A stretch of 64,000 nt of DNA from Methylobacterium persicinum (lineage in GTDB: Bacteria; Pseudomonadota; Alphaproteobacteria; Rhizobiales; Beijerinckiaceae), in contig NZ_BPQX01000020.1 of the NCBI RefSeq assembly GCF_022179525.1, positions 1 to 64,000 of the forward strand. The letters run 5' to 3'. A model generated the notes under the pieces. It saw only the letters and a list, made by a program, of their open reading frames with translations. It did no database searches and was not told where the DNA came from. Shown here one piece after another: positions 54,060-64,000 of the stretch (positions are counted from its first letter, which is position 1; every line of letters starts with the position of its first letter). Position numbers and translations under genes: made by a program.

Positions 54060-57000
54060 CTACTCGTCCTCCCCGCCCTCCCCACCCAGGGACCATTCCT
54101 TCACCCGGGCGAGGTGATCGTAGGGCCCGGCGCGGTTGGCGTGCTGCGGATAGGGGCGCGCGATGTAGGCGGCCTCGCCCGTCAGAAAGCGGCCGATCAG
54201 GCCGCGCAGGCGCTCGGCGTGCTCGACCACGATCGCCTCGACGCTGCGCTCCTCCCCCCGGCCGGGCTTGACCGGGATCGGGACGAAGGCCTTCCGCCCC
54301 CCCGAGGCGTGGACATAGAGCAGGTCCGGCGTCGCCTTGGCCGCCGGCAGGTCCCGGAAGGCGCCGTGCATCAGCATCGCCGCCTCCAGGGTCAGCTGGG
54401 GTGAGAAGCCGGTGAAGATCTCCTTGGCGCTCGGCACCCGGCCCGTCTTGAAGTCGACGATGCAGGCGGTCCCGTCCGGGCGCAGCTCGATCCGGTCGGC
54501 CCGGGCGCGCAGGGTGAAGGTCTCCCGTCCCATCGGGATCGCCCAGCGGCCCGAGACCTCCGCATGCACACGCCGGAGGCCGGGGCGGCGGTCGGCTTCC
54601 CACGGGAGATACGCTTGGGCCATTCGGGCATAGCGCGGCCACCATTCCGCGAAGAGGCTGGGATAGGTGTCGCTGATCGGCGCGAAGGCCGCGACGGCGA
54701 TCTGGTACAGCCGCTCCTCCGCCTGGGCCGGTAGACCCTGCGGGTAGGCGGTGGTGAACTCGGAGAAGACCCGGTGGACCAGAGAGCCCCGCTCCCCCGC
54801 CCCCGGAAGGGCGGCCAGCGGCTCCAGGGGATCGAGCCCCAGCACGTGCCGGGCGAAGATCGCGTAGGGGTCGCGGACGAGGGTCTCGATCTCGGTGACG
54901 CTGAGGGTGCGGGGGAACAGGGCCGGATCGGGCTTCGGTGCGGGCCGCCTCAGCCGGGGCTGCGGCGGGGCGGTATCGAGGGCGGCGGCGAGCCCGGCGA
55001 GGCGGCGGCCGGCGGTGAGGGCCGTGCTCCAGGCCTCCTCGCCCGCGAAGGCCCGCATCCGCTGGATCAGCCGCGAGGGCACCGTGGGCGCCCCGTCCCG
55101 CTTGAGGGCGCGGGTGATCACCGCGTCCCGGCAGCCCAGCGCCTCGGTGAAATCGTGGGCCATCTGGCCGATCCGTCGCTCGGGCGGATCGAGGCCGATC
55201 CGCTCCCGCATCGGGCGGTTGAGGAAGGCGTCGGTGACGGTGCGCACCGGCCAGACGCCCTCGTCGAGGCCGCCGACGACGATCCGGTCGGCCTGGAGCA
55301 GCCGCGCCTCGATCAGCCCGAGGATGCGCAGGCGCGGATGGGGCGAGGGCCCCGAGCACGCGACCTTCCGCTCCCGGGCGAGGGCCGTGAAGAAGCTCGG
55401 ATAGTCGTCGAACCGGCCCGCCATGCCGCCGGGCTCGGCCATCTCCAGGTCGTCGAACAGGGTGTCGAGGCAGGCGAGCGACCCATCGGCCTCCGGCGGC
55501 TCCGCATCCTCCGGGCCGGCGATCAGCGCCTCGCAGGCGAGGCGGTGCCCGGCGGCGGCACCCACCAGATCGCAGCCCTCGCTCCCCGCCGGCCCGGGGA
55601 ACTCCGCGAATGCCGCCTCGATCCGGTCGAGGACCAGGGCGGCCAGTTCCCAGTCGATCGCCTTGAGGCGCCGCTCGGCCCGGGGGGCGCGGCGGTCCTG
55701 GTCCTCCCCCGCTTGGCGGGCGGCCAGGGCGAAGCGCAGCCCGGCGAGGCTCGGGGCCGGGGCCGGGCCGCGCAGGAGGCCGATCTCCAGGGCGGCGGCG
55801 CCCCGGACCAGGTCGCCGCGGGTCATGCCGAGGCGGACCATCGGGTGCGAGAGCAGGGCGACGAGCCGCGCCGGGATCGAGTCGGCCTGCCGGTGGACGA
55901 GGTCCGCCGCGAATTCGGCGGCGAGCCGGGCGAGGCGGCCGGCGGGGGAGGCGGCGAGCGCCAGCCCGGCGGAATCCTCCGCGACGATCCCCCAGCGCAG
56001 CAGCTCCACCGCCACGCGGCCCGCGAGCCCCCGGTCGGGGGTGACGAGGAAGGCCGTGGCGCCGGGCACCTCCAGGGTCTCGCGCAGGGCCAGGGCGGCG
56101 ATCAGCGCCTCCTCCCGCTCGTCGGCGGCCTCCACCAGGGCGAGCCCCTCCAGGCCGCGCCGGGCCGTGGCCTCCCGCTCCGCCGGGTTGAGGGCGGACC
56201 ATGCGTCCGTGGTGTCGGCGGGCCGCAGGACCTGTGAGAGCATCCGGGCCCGGGCGATCCGGCCCTCGTCGGGGGAGCCCAGGGGCACGATCTCCCCGCG
56301 CTCCATGCCGAGGCCGTGCGGCCCGAGCAGGCGGTGCAGGATCGCCTGCGGATGGCCGTGGGCGACGGTGCGCGCGAAACCCTCGCCGGTCTCGATCCCG
56401 TCCCACCCGGCGGCGTCAAGGTCGAGGTCGAGACCCGGCAGCACCACGGCGCCCCGGGGCAGCTTCGCCACGGCGGCGATGAGCCGGGCGGTGGCGGGCA
56501 CGGAGCCGAGGGAGCCCGCCACGATCACCGGGTCGGGCGGGGCCTTCGCGAGGCGTTCGGCCTCCGCCAGGATCAGGGTGCGGGCCCGGGCCACCGGGTC
56601 GGCGAGGCCGCGCTCGGCAAGGAGGCGGGGCCAGTTCTCGGCGGCGATCTTCACGAAGTCCAGGGTCAGGCCGAAGTAGCGGGAATACTCCGCCTCCACC
56701 GCCCCCGCGATCTCCGACCAGGGCAGGCCCTCGACGGTGAGGGCGTCCATGAGCCCTTCGAGATCCGCCGCCAGCCCCACCGCGTCGGCCGGGGAGGACG
56801 GCACGAGGAACGGCACCTCGGCCTGGAGGGGCAGGAGCGACCGGTCCACGGTCTCGGCCCAGGCGCGCACGAGGCGGGCGAGGATCAGCCGGCGTTCGAG
56901 GGGGGGAATCGGTGCGCTCGCGGGCGCGACGCCGGCGAGGGAGTCGGCCGCGAGGTCGAGTTCGGCCTCATCCGCCTCACCCAACGGTACGGTCCGGGGC

Positions 57001-57209
57001 AGGAGGGCGGCCTCGCCCAGCCGCTCCGCGAGGATCGCCGACAGCGCCCTCGCCGCCCGCCGGGTCGGCAGGTAGATCGAGACCGAGGCCAGCGCGAGGG
57101 GGTCCTGCGCCACCGGGCCGACGAGTTCTCCCGAGAGGAGGGACTCGGCCAGCGTCGGCAGGAACGGAACACCGCGGGTGACGGTGAAGACGGCCGGTCG
57201 GGCGGTCAT
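54060..57209 (-). CDS. addB: Double-strand break repair protein AddB
   Basis: A 1049-aa AddB-type inactivated helicase with C-terminal nuclease. With AddA it processes DNA ends for recombination. The N-terminal half is a degenerate UvrD-like helicase ([40 protein letters not shown]). The C-terminal RecB-like nuclease has the Asp-x-Lys core in [20 protein letters not shown]. The length is normal for alphaproteobacteria. An addA gene would be expected to follow it; here addB ends at a repeat array facing the DUF971 gene, with no addA in the window. Confidence 0.9.
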   Translation of the reverse strand: MTARPAVFTVTRGVPFLPTLAESLLSGELVGPVAQDPLALASVSIYLPTRRAARALSAILAERLGEAALLPRTVPLGEADEAELDLAADSLAGVAPASAPIPPLERRLILARLVRAWAETVDRSLLPLQAEVPFLVPSSPADAVGLAADLEGLMDALTVEGLPWSEIAGAVEAEYSRYFGLTLDFVKIAAENWPRLLAERGLADPVARARTLILAEAERLAKAPPDPVIVAGSLGSVPATARLIAAVAKLPRGAVVLPGLDLDLDAAGWDGIETGEGFARTVAHGHPQAILHRLLGPHGLGMERGEIVPLGSPDEGRIARARMLSQVLRPADTTDAWSALNPAEREATARRGLEGLALVEAADEREEALIAALALRETLEVPGATAFLVTPDRGLAGRVAVELLRWGIVAEDSAGLALAASPAGRLARLAAEFAADLVHRQADSIPARLVALLSHPMVRLGMTRGDLVRGAAALEIGLLRGPAPAPSLAGLRFALAARQAGEDQDRRAPRAERRLKAIDWELAALVLDRIEAAFAEFPGPAGSEGCDLVGAAAGHRLACEALIAGPEDAEPPEADGSLACLDTLFDDLEMAEPGGMAGRFDDYPSFFTALARERKVACSGPSPHPRLRILGLIEARLLQADRIVVGGLDEGVWPVRTVTDAFLNRPMRERIGLDPPERRIGQMAHDFTEALGCRDAVITRALKRDGAPTVPSRLIQRMRAFAGEEAWSTALTAGRRLAGLAAALDTAPPQPRLRRPAPKPDPALFPRTLSVTEIETLVRDPYAIFARHVLGLDPLEPLAALPGAGERGSLVHRVFSEFTTAYPQGLPAQAEERLYQIAVAAFAPISDTYPSLFAEWWPRYARMAQAYLPWEADRRPGLRRVHAEVSGRWAIPMGRETFTLRARADRIELRPDGTACIVDFKTGRVPSAKEIFTGFSPQLTLEAAMLMHGAFRDLPAAKATPDLLYVHASGGRKAFVPIPVKPGRGEERSVEAIVVEHAERLRGLIGRFLTGEAAYIARPYPQHANRAGPYDHLARVKEWSLGGEGGEDE

Positions 57210-57398
57210 GGGGATCGGGGGGTTTCACACAGTTGCGGGTTCATCCCCTCGCCCCATCCTGCGGGGAGAGGGCTCACCTTATACACGGCCTCGCCGCGGG
57301 AAGCCGACCCATGCCGCCGTGCCCTCCCCCCTCCGCGGGGGAGGGCACGGCGCTGTCCCGGATTGACGCCTGTCCGGCAGGGTGGGAAAGCCATTACC

Positions 57399-58331
57399 AT
57401 GAGTCCGCCCCACGATCCCCGTGCCGCCCTGAGCCTCCCGGCCAGCGAGGCCGACATCGCCGCCATGAAAGCGCAGGCGGCGGCGTGGTTCGCCGAGTTG
57501 CGCGACCGGATCGTCGGCGCCCTCGAAGCCCTCGAGGACGAGGCCGATCTGCCCCTCCACCCGGACGCCCCCCGGGAGCCCGGCCGCTTCGTCCGCACCC
57601 CCTGGGAGCGCACCGACCACAGCGGTGCGCCCGGCGGTGGCGGGGTGATGGCGATGCTGAAGGGCCGGGCGTTCGAGAAGGCCGGCGTCCACATCTCCAC
57701 GGTGCATGGGGAGTTCGCCCCGGAATTCCGCGGGCAGATCCCCGGCTCGGCGGAGGATCCCCGCTTCTTCGCCACCGGCATCTCGCTGATCGCCCACCCC
57801 TGGAACCCGCACGCGCCGACGGTGCACATGAACACCCGGTTCGTGGTGACGACGAAGGCGTGGTTCGGCGGCGGCGCAGACCTCACCCCGGTGCTGGAGC
57901 GGCGCCGCACCCAGGACGACCCGGACAGCCGGCACTTCCATGCCTGCCTGCAGAAGGCCTGCGAGGCTCACGGGGCCGACTACCCCGCGTACAAGGCGTG
58001 GTGCGACGAGTATTTCCACCTGAAGCACCGGAACGAGCCCCGGGGCATCGGCGGCATCTTTTATGACTATCGCTGGACCGGGGAGCCGCAGGCCGACCTC
58101 GCCTTCACCAAGTCCGTCGGCCTCGCCTTCCTCGACGCCTACCCGCCGATCATGCGCGAGAACATCCGCCGGGCCTGGACCGAGGAGGACCGGACCGAGC
58201 AGCAGGTGCGGCGCGGGCGCTACGTGGAGTTCAATTTGCTCTACGACCGGGGGACCATCTTCGGCCTGAGGACCGGCGGCAACGTCGCCTCCATCCTGTC
58301 CTCCATGCCGCCGACCGTGCGGTGGCCGTGA
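57399..58331 (+). CDS. hemF: Aerobic coproporphyrinogen III oxidase
   Basis: A 310-aa oxygen-dependent enzyme that decarboxylates coproporphyrinogen III to protoporphyrinogen IX in haem and, in this group, bacteriochlorophyll synthesis. Hallmarks: [63 protein letters not shown] and [20 protein letters not shown]. It is divergent from addB; the 190-bp gap holds a ctccccgc-type hairpin and a further GC-rich palindrome. Confidence 0.95.
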   Translation: MSPPHDPRAALSLPASEADIAAMKAQAAAWFAELRDRIVGALEALEDEADLPLHPDAPREPGRFVRTPWERTDHSGAPGGGGVMAMLKGRAFEKAGVHISTVHGEFAPEFRGQIPGSAEDPRFFATGISLIAHPWNPHAPTVHMNTRFVVTTKAWFGGGADLTPVLERRRTQDDPDSRHFHACLQKACEAHGADYPAYKAWCDEYFHLKHRNEPRGIGGIFYDYRWTGEPQADLAFTKSVGLAFLDAYPPIMRENIRRAWTEEDRTEQQVRRGRYVEFNLLYDRGTIFGLRTGGNVASILSSMPPTVRWP

Positions 58332-58449
58332 GGGCCGGCACCCACCGTCATCGCGGACCCCTCTCCGTCATCGCGAAAGCAGGGAAGCGATCCCTGGCAG
58401 CGGCGCCGGCGTGCGTCGCTCCGCTCGCCCTCACGGCAATGGGGCCGGC

Positions 58450-59568
58450 ATGAGCGCCTCGCTGCCCGGCGCCTACGCGCCCCAGCAGGACGCGGCGCTG
58501 AAGGCGATCGGTGCATGGCGCCGGGACGGCGGATCGCAGGTGTTCCGCCTGTTCGGCTATGCCGGCACCGGCAAGACGACGCTCGCCCGGCGCATCGCCG
58601 AGGATGTCGACGGCACGGTGGTGTTCGGCGCCTTCACCGGCAAGGCCGCCTCGGTGATGCGGCAGAAGGGCTGCCACGACGCCGCGACGATCCACTCGCT
58701 GATCTACCGCACCAAGGAAGCGGAAGAGGGTGGCCCGACCTTCACCCTCAACCGCTCCGGCCCGGCGGCCAAGGCCGACCTCATCGTCATCGACGAGTGC
58801 TCGATGGTCGATTCCGATCTCGGCAACGACCTCCTGTCCTTCGACAAGCCCGTGCTGGTGCTGGGCGACCCGGCCCAGCTGCCGCCGGTGCGGGGCGGCG
58901 GCTTCTTCACCGAGGCCGAGCCCGACGTGATGCTCACCGAGGTCCACCGGCAGGCCAAGGACGACCCGATCGTTCGCATGGCCATGACCGTCCGCGAGGG
59001 CGGCCGGCTGGAGCGGGGGGAGTTCGGGGAGAGCCGCGTCGTCTCCCGCCGGGACCTCGACCCCGCCACGGTGCTCGAATGCGATCAGGTGCTGGTCGGC
59101 CTCAACAAGACCCGCCGACTTTACAACGGACGCCTGCGGGAGCTCGCCGGCCATACCGACCCGATGCCCGCCGTGGGGGAGAAGCTGGTCTGCCTCCGCA
59201 ACGACCGGGTGAAGGGCCTTCTCAACGGCTCGACCTGGACGGTCCACGCCCTGCGGGCCCCGCCCCGGCCCGACATGATCCGCCTCGACATCGTGCCCGA
59301 GGACGACCCGGCGCTCCGCCGCCGCCCGACGGACATCAAGGTGCTGCGGGCGATGATCAGCGGCGCGGACGAGGAGATCCCCCTCTACCAGCGCCGGGAG
59401 ACCGACGAGTTCACCTACGGCTACGCGCTCACGGTGCACAAGGCGCAGGGTTCGCAGTGGGACAAGGTGACGTTGTTCGACGAATCCTACGCCTTCCGCG
59501 AACACCGGGCGCGGTGGCTTTACACGGGCCTCACCCGGGCAGCGCAGGCGATCACAGTAGTGGTGTGA
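58450..59568 (+). CDS. RecD/Dda-like DNA helicase (AAA ATPase)
   Basis: A 372-aa superfamily 1B-type helicase. Motifs in order: Q-like PQQDAALKAI, Walker A GYAGTGKTTLARR (Lys42), Walker B LIVIDECSM, motif III GDPAQLPPVRG, and motif V/VI YALTVHKAQGSQWDKV and RWLYTGLTRA. It is much shorter than RecD2 and lacks the N-terminal HhH region. It resembles compact RecD-like helicases of alphaproteobacteria, probably acting in recombination or replication restart. ATG 58450 is used. It follows hemF by 118 bp. Confidence 0.85.
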   Translation: MSASLPGAYAPQQDAALKAIGAWRRDGGSQVFRLFGYAGTGKTTLARRIAEDVDGTVVFGAFTGKAASVMRQKGCHDAATIHSLIYRTKEAEEGGPTFTLNRSGPAAKADLIVIDECSMVDSDLGNDLLSFDKPVLVLGDPAQLPPVRGGGFFTEAEPDVMLTEVHRQAKDDPIVRMAMTVREGGRLERGEFGESRVVSRRDLDPATVLECDQVLVGLNKTRRLYNGRLRELAGHTDPMPAVGEKLVCLRNDRVKGLLNGSTWTVHALRAPPRPDMIRLDIVPEDDPALRRRPTDIKVLRAMISGADEEIPLYQRRETDEFTYGYALTVHKAQGSQWDKVTLFDESYAFREHRARWLYTGLTRAAQAITVVV

Positions 59569-59589
59569 TGCGCCTTCCCGCCTCCTCGC

Positions 59590-59682
59590 CGTCTTTGCGA
59601 GCGAAGCGAAGCAATCCAGGGATCCGCGTCGTCCTGAGGCGTCCCGCTGCCCTGGATTGCTTCGCTGTCGCTCGCAAAGACG
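59590..59682. repeat. 93-bp inverted-repeat element, copy 2
   Basis: Begins cgtctttgcgagcgaagcga and ends cgctcgcaaagacg, the same architecture and centre (gggatccgc, cgtcc, gcgtcccgctgccctgg) as the copy at 53721-53813. The outer bases covary (attg/caat versus tttg/caaa), which keeps the hairpin. Confidence 0.8.
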
Positions 59683-59745
59683 ATGAGGGTATCGGTGGTC
59701 AGCGATCCCATCCGCGACGGTCCCCGCAGGCGGGGAGAGGGGGCC

Positions 59746-60735
59746 TCACGCCCGCGTCGCCTCGAACCCTTCGCGGATCGCCGCCTCGTCAAGGTTGCGA
59801 CCGATGAAAACCACGCGGGAAACGCGCTTTTCGTCCTTCCCCCAGTCGCCCTGGACGTCGCCGTCGAGAATCATGTGGACGCCCTGGAAGACGAACCGCT
59901 TCGGTTCGTCCGGGAAGGCGACGATGCCCTTGCACCGCAGGATGTCGGGCCCCTGAACCTGGGTCAGGTTCGAGATCCAGGGCATGAACTTCTCCGGATC
60001 CACCTCACCCTCGATCTTCGCCGAGATCGAACGGATCTCCGAATCGTGGTGATGGTGGTGGCCCTCTTCCAGGAAGTCGGGCTCCACCTCCAGGATGCGG
60101 TCGAGGTCGAAGGCATTGCGCTCCAGCACCGCGTCGAGGGGCACGGCGCAGTTGGTGGTGCGATGGAGCTTCGCCAGGGGATTGATGGCGCGGATCTCGC
60201 CCTCCACCCGGTCGAGGTCCGCGGGCGTGACGAGGTCCGCCTTGTTGAGCAGGATCACGTCCGCGAAGGCGATCTGGTTCTTGGCCTCGGGGGCGTCCTT
60301 CAGGCGCTCCGTGAGCCACTTGGCGTCGGCCACCGTCACGACGGCGTCGAGCCGGGCGGCCTCGCCGACGTCCTGGTCCACGAAGAAGGTCTGGGCCACG
60401 GGGGCCGGGTCGGCGAGCCCGGTGGTCTCCACGATGATGGCGTCGAACTTGCCCCGGCGCTTCACCAGCCCGTCCATGATGCGGATCAGGTCTCCGCGTA
60501 CGGTGCAGCAGACGCAGCCGTTGTTCATCTCGAACACTTCCTCGTCCGCGCCCACGACGAGGTCGTTGTCGATGCCGATCTCGCCGAACTCGTTGACGAT
60601 GACCGCGTAGCGGCGGCCATGGTTCTCGGTGAGGATGCGGTTGAGCAGGGTGGTCTTGCCGGCGCCGAGATAGCCGGTCAGCACCGTGACCGGGATCTTG
60701 CCGTCCGACTGCGAAGTCGCCGCGGGATTTGCCAT
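59746..60735 (-). CDS. CobW/COG0523-family metal-trafficking GTPase
   Basis: A 329-aa P-loop GTPase of the CobW/YjiA/ZigA group. The sequence has GYLGAGKTTLLNRI, the metal-binding CxCC motif NGCVCCTVRGDL, the base motif NKADL and a His-rich loop (EEGHHHHHDSE). The C-terminal domain (about 225-329) is complete. Such proteins deliver zinc or cobalt to client enzymes; which metal is served cannot be told from sequence. ATG 60735 is used because the upstream 17-residue extension lacks support. No Zur or cobalamin-riboswitch signal could be recognised with confidence upstream. Confidence 0.85.
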   Translation of the reverse strand: MANPAATSQSDGKIPVTVLTGYLGAGKTTLLNRILTENHGRRYAVIVNEFGEIGIDNDLVVGADEEVFEMNNGCVCCTVRGDLIRIMDGLVKRRGKFDAIIVETTGLADPAPVAQTFFVDQDVGEAARLDAVVTVADAKWLTERLKDAPEAKNQIAFADVILLNKADLVTPADLDRVEGEIRAINPLAKLHRTTNCAVPLDAVLERNAFDLDRILEVEPDFLEEGHHHHHDSEIRSISAKIEGEVDPEKFMPWISNLTQVQGPDILRCKGIVAFPDEPKRFVFQGVHMILDGDVQGDWGKDEKRVSRVVFIGRNLDEAAIREGFEATRA

Positions 60736-61094
60736 GTCGGCCTGCCAGGAAAGGGGAAGGGTCGTTACGGGTTGCGCATGTAACATTGTAGCGCGGCCCC
60801 GCCAACGGAAGCCCCCCGGGCACCGCCGGGACCGTCACGAGACCGTCATGCGGGTCGCTCACAGACGAGGGGTGCCTCCCGATGGATGAGCGAGTGTGGC
60901 CGCGACAGCGCAGGTGGAGCCCCTTCGGGCGCCTCACGAAACCGTCGTTTGCCCGGCGGCGGGGGAGATTCTAACCCCCATCACCGAGCGGGTCCGCTCG
61001 TCCGCCTTGGAAAAGCGCCAACCCTGGATTTCAAGCTGCTGCCGGTGGGCGGCGCGAATCGCGGTCGACCTCTCCCCGCCTGGTTGAAACGACT
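60736..61094. other. Divergent intergenic region, no gene seen
   Basis: About 360 bp between the CobW gene and the metal efflux operon. It must hold both promoters. A word gttacgggttgcgcatgtaacatt (near 60765-60790) has repeated gttac/gtaac arms and could be a regulator site, but no consensus is matched clearly. Short open frames here read as shadows. Confidence 0.4.
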
Positions 61095-62426
61095 ATGGAC
61101 GCCCGCAACCCGCACTACCAGGATCAGGCCGGCCTTGAGCCCCAGCGGCCACGCCGCCGGGGCAAGGTGCTGCGCATCCTCGTCCTGCTCGCGGTGCTTG
61201 GCGGCGTCGGCGCCTTCGTCGCCCTGCGGCCGGACGAGGCCCGGGAATGGGCCGGGCGGATCGCCGAGGCGGCCCAGGGCCTGTTCTCCTCCAGCAACAA
61301 GGATCCGGGGATCGACCTGGAGAAGGCGGGCCCGGTCGAGCGGGTGTTCCGGCCGAGCAAGGAGCAGCGGGCCTCCTTCGAGATCCTCCCCGTGGCGACG
61401 CAGGTCTTCCGGCCCGAGGGGGCCGCGGAGGGCCGCATCGCCCTCAACGATGACGACAACGTGCCCGTCGTCTCGCCGTATTCTGGCCGCGTCACCAAGG
61501 TGATGGCCCGGGCGGGCGACGACGTGAAGGCCGGCGACGTGCTGTTCGTCGTCGAGGCGACGGACATGGTCCAGGCGCAGAACGACTATCAGGCCGCCCT
61601 GAACACCCTTCAGAAGCAGCAGGCCCTGCTGAAGCTCGACCAGACCATCGCCACCCGCCAGCAGGAGCTGTTCCAGGCCAAAGCGGTCGCCCTGAAGGAC
61701 TACCAGTCGGCCCAGAACGACGTCATCGCCGCCCAGAGCGACCTCAAGACCGCCGAATCCGCCCTCGACGCGGTGAAGAACCGCCTGCGCCTGCTCGGCA
61801 AGACCGATGCGGAGATCGTCGCCTACGAGAAGAACGGCACCCTGAGCCCGGAAACGAAGATCCGGGCGCCGATCGCCGGAACCATCGTCCAGCGCAAGGT
61901 CGGCATCGGCCAGTACATCAACGCATCGGGCGACCCGCAATTCGTCATCGGCGACCTCTCGACGGTGTGGCTCATCGCCAACGTGCGCGAGAGCGAGATC
62001 CCCAAGATCCGCATCGGCCAGGAGGTCGAGGCGAAGGTGGCGGGCTTCGGCAACCGCATCTTCAAGGCGCGGGTCAACTACATGGCCGCCAGCCTCGACC
62101 CCGCGACCCGGCGGCTCGCCGTCCGCAGCGAGGTGGACAACCCGGACCGGGTGCTCCGGCCGGAGATGTTCGCCACCTACACGATCATCACCGGCAAGGG
62201 CGAGCCGAGCCCGAGCGTGCCCCTTAGCGCCGTCGTCTACGAGGGCGGACGCACCCATGTCTGGGTCGCCCGGCCCGATGGGGCGGTGGAGGCCCGGGAC
62301 GTTCAACTCGGGCTGATCAATGCCGACAACGCCCAGGTCGTCACCGGCCTCGCGGCGGGGGAGCAGATCGTGACCCGCGGCGCCCTGTTCATCGACAGGG
62401 CGGCCAGCGGCGACAAGGCCTCGTGA
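61095..62426 (+). CDS. RND efflux periplasmic adaptor (CzcB/CusB-like)
   Basis: A 443-aa adaptor with one N-terminal membrane helix (about 24-45, KVLRILVLLAVLGGVGAFVA). Lipoyl halves (NVPVVSPYSGRVTKVMARAG and KIRAPIAGTIVQRKVGIGQY) flank a long coiled-coil (about 150-235), followed by beta-barrel domains (LSTVWLIANVRESEIPKIRI). There is no N- or C-terminal Met/His-rich metal site. It is the first gene of an efflux operon; the pump gene starts 10 bp after it. Confidence 0.9.
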   Translation: MDARNPHYQDQAGLEPQRPRRRGKVLRILVLLAVLGGVGAFVALRPDEAREWAGRIAEAAQGLFSSSNKDPGIDLEKAGPVERVFRPSKEQRASFEILPVATQVFRPEGAAEGRIALNDDDNVPVVSPYSGRVTKVMARAGDDVKAGDVLFVVEATDMVQAQNDYQAALNTLQKQQALLKLDQTIATRQQELFQAKAVALKDYQSAQNDVIAAQSDLKTAESALDAVKNRLRLLGKTDAEIVAYEKNGTLSPETKIRAPIAGTIVQRKVGIGQYINASGDPQFVIGDLSTVWLIANVRESEIPKIRIGQEVEAKVAGFGNRIFKARVNYMAASLDPATRRLAVRSEVDNPDRVLRPEMFATYTIITGKGEPSPSVPLSAVVYEGGRTHVWVARPDGAVEARDVQLGLINADNAQVVTGLAAGEQIVTRGALFIDRAASGDKAS

Positions 62427-62436
62427 GGCGGGCGCG

Positions 62437-64000
62437 ATGAACGCTCTGATCGTCTTCGCACTGAGGCAGCGCGTCCTCGTCTGCCTGCTGTTCGTGCTGA
62501 TGCTCGGCATCGGCTACGCCGCCTACACCAAGCTGAACATCGAGGCCTACCCGGACCCGGTCCCGCCGCTCGTCGACGTCATCACCCAGAACCCCGGCCA
62601 GTCGGCCGACGAGATCGAGCGCTACATCACCATCCCCCTGGAGGTGGCGCTGGCGGGCATCCCCAACGCCCAGGTGGTGCGCACGATCTCGCTGTTCGGC
62701 CTCTCCGACGTGAAGGTGCAGTTCAACTACGAGTACACTTACTACGAAGCGCAGCAATGGGTGCTCAACCGCCTGTCGCAGGCGCCCCAGCTCCCCAACG
62801 GCGCCCAGCCCTCGATCTCGCCGACGAGCCCGGTCGGCGAGATCATGCGCTACAAGCTCGTCGGCCCGAAGGGCTACTCGCCCACCGACATGAAGACCCT
62901 GCAGGACTGGGTGCTGCAGCGCCGCTTTAAGGCGATCCCCGGTGTGGTGGACGTCACCGCCTTCGGCGGCAAGGCCAAGGAATACGAGATCGCGGTCGAC
63001 CTGAACCGGCTCCTGGCACAGGGCCTGACGCTGGTGCAGCTCACGGGCGCCCTGAACAACGCCTCGATCAACGTCGGCGGCCAGACCCTCAACGTCGGCC
63101 AGCAATCGGCCGTGGTGCGCGGCGTCGGCCTGATCCGCGACATGGACGACATCAAGGACACGCTGATCAGCCTCGTGAACGGCGTGCCGGTGCTGGTACG
63201 GGACGTGGCGGAGGTGCGGGTCTCGAACGCCCCACGGCTCGGCATCGTCGGCCACGACGACCAGCCGGACGTGGTCGAAGGCATCGTGCTGATGACCCGC
63301 GGCGGCGAGAGCCTGCCGACCCTGCAGCGGGTCGAGGCCGAGATCGACAAGATCAATTCCTCGACCATCCTGCCGCCGGACGTGAAGATCGAGCGGATCT
63401 ACGACCGCTCGGGGCTGATCCACACCACCACCCATACGGTGATGCACAACCTCGTCTTCGGCGTGGTCCTGGTCTTCGTGGTGCAGTGGCTGTTCCTGGG
63501 GTCGCTGACGAGCGCGATCATCGTGGCGGCGACGATCCCGTTCGCGCTCGGCTTCGCCATCCTGATCCTTGTGGTGCGGGGCGATTCGGCGAACCTCCTC
63601 TCGCTCGGCGCCATCGATTTCGGCCTGATCGTCGATGCGACGGTGATCATGGTCGAGAACGTGTTCCGGCATCTGGCCGAGCCCGAGCATTCGGAGGGCC
63701 AGGCGGCGCCCGGCGGCCTCAAGGGGCGGCTCGGGACCATCGCCATCGCCGGGGCGGAGGTGAACCGGGCGATCTTCTTCTCAGCCACCATCATCATCGT
63801 CGGCTTCCTGCCGCTCTTCACCATGTCGGGCGTCGAGGGCCACATCTTCGGGCCGATGGCCAAGACCTACGCCTATGCGCTCGTCGGCGGATTGATCGCC
63901 ACCTTCACCGTGTCCCCGGCCCTGTCGGCGCTGATGCTGCCGAAGAAGCTGGAGGAGCGCGATACCCTGATCGTCCGGGTGCTGAGGGTCGGCCACGAGG
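62437..64000 (+). CDS. Heavy-metal-type RND efflux pump (CzcA/CusA-like), 3' end outside window
   Basis: ATG 62437 opens a frame with no stop to base 64000 (521 codons seen of about 1050). It starts MNALIVFALRQRVLVCLLFV and has the HME-family text EAYPDPVPPLVDVITQNPGQ. The helix IV segment DFGLIVDATVIMVENV carries Asp394, Asp400 and Glu407, which groups it with the heavy-metal RND class. In HME pumps of the Czc type this helix reads DFGLIVDGAVV; here the Gly is replaced by Ala (VDATVI), so the metal preference is uncertain. With the upstream adaptor it forms a proton-driven metal exporter. Confidence 0.9.
   Translation, partial: MNALIVFALRQRVLVCLLFVLMLGIGYAAYTKLNIEAYPDPVPPLVDVITQNPGQSADEIERYITIPLEVALAGIPNAQVVRTISLFGLSDVKVQFNYEYTYYEAQQWVLNRLSQAPQLPNGAQPSISPTSPVGEIMRYKLVGPKGYSPTDMKTLQDWVLQRRFKAIPGVVDVTAFGGKAKEYEIAVDLNRLLAQGLTLVQLTGALNNASINVGGQTLNVGQQSAVVRGVGLIRDMDDIKDTLISLVNGVPVLVRDVAEVRVSNAPRLGIVGHDDQPDVVEGIVLMTRGGESLPTLQRVEAEIDKINSSTILPPDVKIERIYDRSGLIHTTTHTVMHNLVFGVVLVFVVQWLFLGSLTSAIIVAATIPFALGFAILILVVRGDSANLLSLGAIDFGLIVDATVIMVENVFRHLAEPEHSEGQAAPGGLKGRLGTIAIAGAEVNRAIFFSATIIIVGFLPLFTMSGVEGHIFGPMAKTYAYALVGGLIATFTVSPALSALMLPKKLEERDTLIVRVLRVGHE

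Noticed and set aside
60736-60886. Possible cobalamin riboswitch or Zur box upstream of the CobW gene
   Set aside because: No B12-box consensus and no clean Zur palindrome could be identified; only a loose gttac/gtaac pair is seen.
60960-61040. tRNA-like text on the minus strand (gggggttagaatctccccc)
   Set aside because: The T-loop-like hairpin lacks TTCGA, and no acceptor, D-arm or anticodon arm can be built around it.

Overview
The window looks like the chromosome of a Methylobacterium/Methylorubrum-type alphaproteobacterium (Hyphomicrobiales). The evidence is very high GC, an ethylmalonyl-CoA pathway mesaconyl-CoA hydratase (29692-30735), an ActS/ActR redox pair, an intracellular PHB depolymerase, an alphaproteobacterial AddB, a TsaE-AmgK fusion next to MurU, and several hairpin repeat families of the kind common in this order. 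This assignment is an inference from gene content; no rRNA is present.

Region 1 (1-8.7 kb) holds the 3' part of a giant secreted haem peroxidase with RTX calcium-binding repeats and a type I secretion tail, followed by a terminator and an unrecognised 264-aa protein. Region 2 (8.9-29.2 kb) is an accessory, sensory-rich stretch: two large hybrid histidine kinases, three methyl-accepting chemotaxis proteins, a PilZ protein and a LOV-like PAS protein without the flavin-binding cysteine. Between them lie wrecked mobile or phage genes: a frameshifted phage virion-protein gene, an IS3/IS21 chimeric scar, an IS1182-type scar, a truncated MFS transporter and an antitoxin gene without its toxin. It ends at the 3' end of a tRNA-Ala(CGC) gene (29180-29255).

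Region 3 (29.3-64 kb) is dense and core-like: YggT, MeaC, an L,D-transpeptidase, an AcrAB-type efflux pair split by a repeat island, purS-purQ, actS-actR, phaZ, an SDR, murU and tsaE-amgK (peptidoglycan recycling plus tRNA t6A), cyanase, a small EamA transporter, a secreted carboxymuconolactone-decarboxylase-like protein, a PaoABC-type molybdenum aldehyde oxidoreductase with moaA nearby, a DUF971 protein, addB (without an adjacent addA), hemF, a RecD/Dda-like helicase, a CobW GTPase, and the start of a heavy-metal-type RND efflux operon whose pump gene runs off the right edge.

Working together: the four-gene operon 23732-20124 (PAS-MCP, two small proteins, membrane MCP) with the divergent LOV-like PAS gene looks like one sensory module. 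MoaA makes the cofactor precursor for the PaoABC-type enzyme. MurU and AmgK are consecutive steps of cell-wall sugar recycling. No obviously new defence or biosynthetic system was found; the most unusual items are the giant peroxidase, the MCP operon with unknown small proteins, and the decayed mobile region abutting the tRNA.
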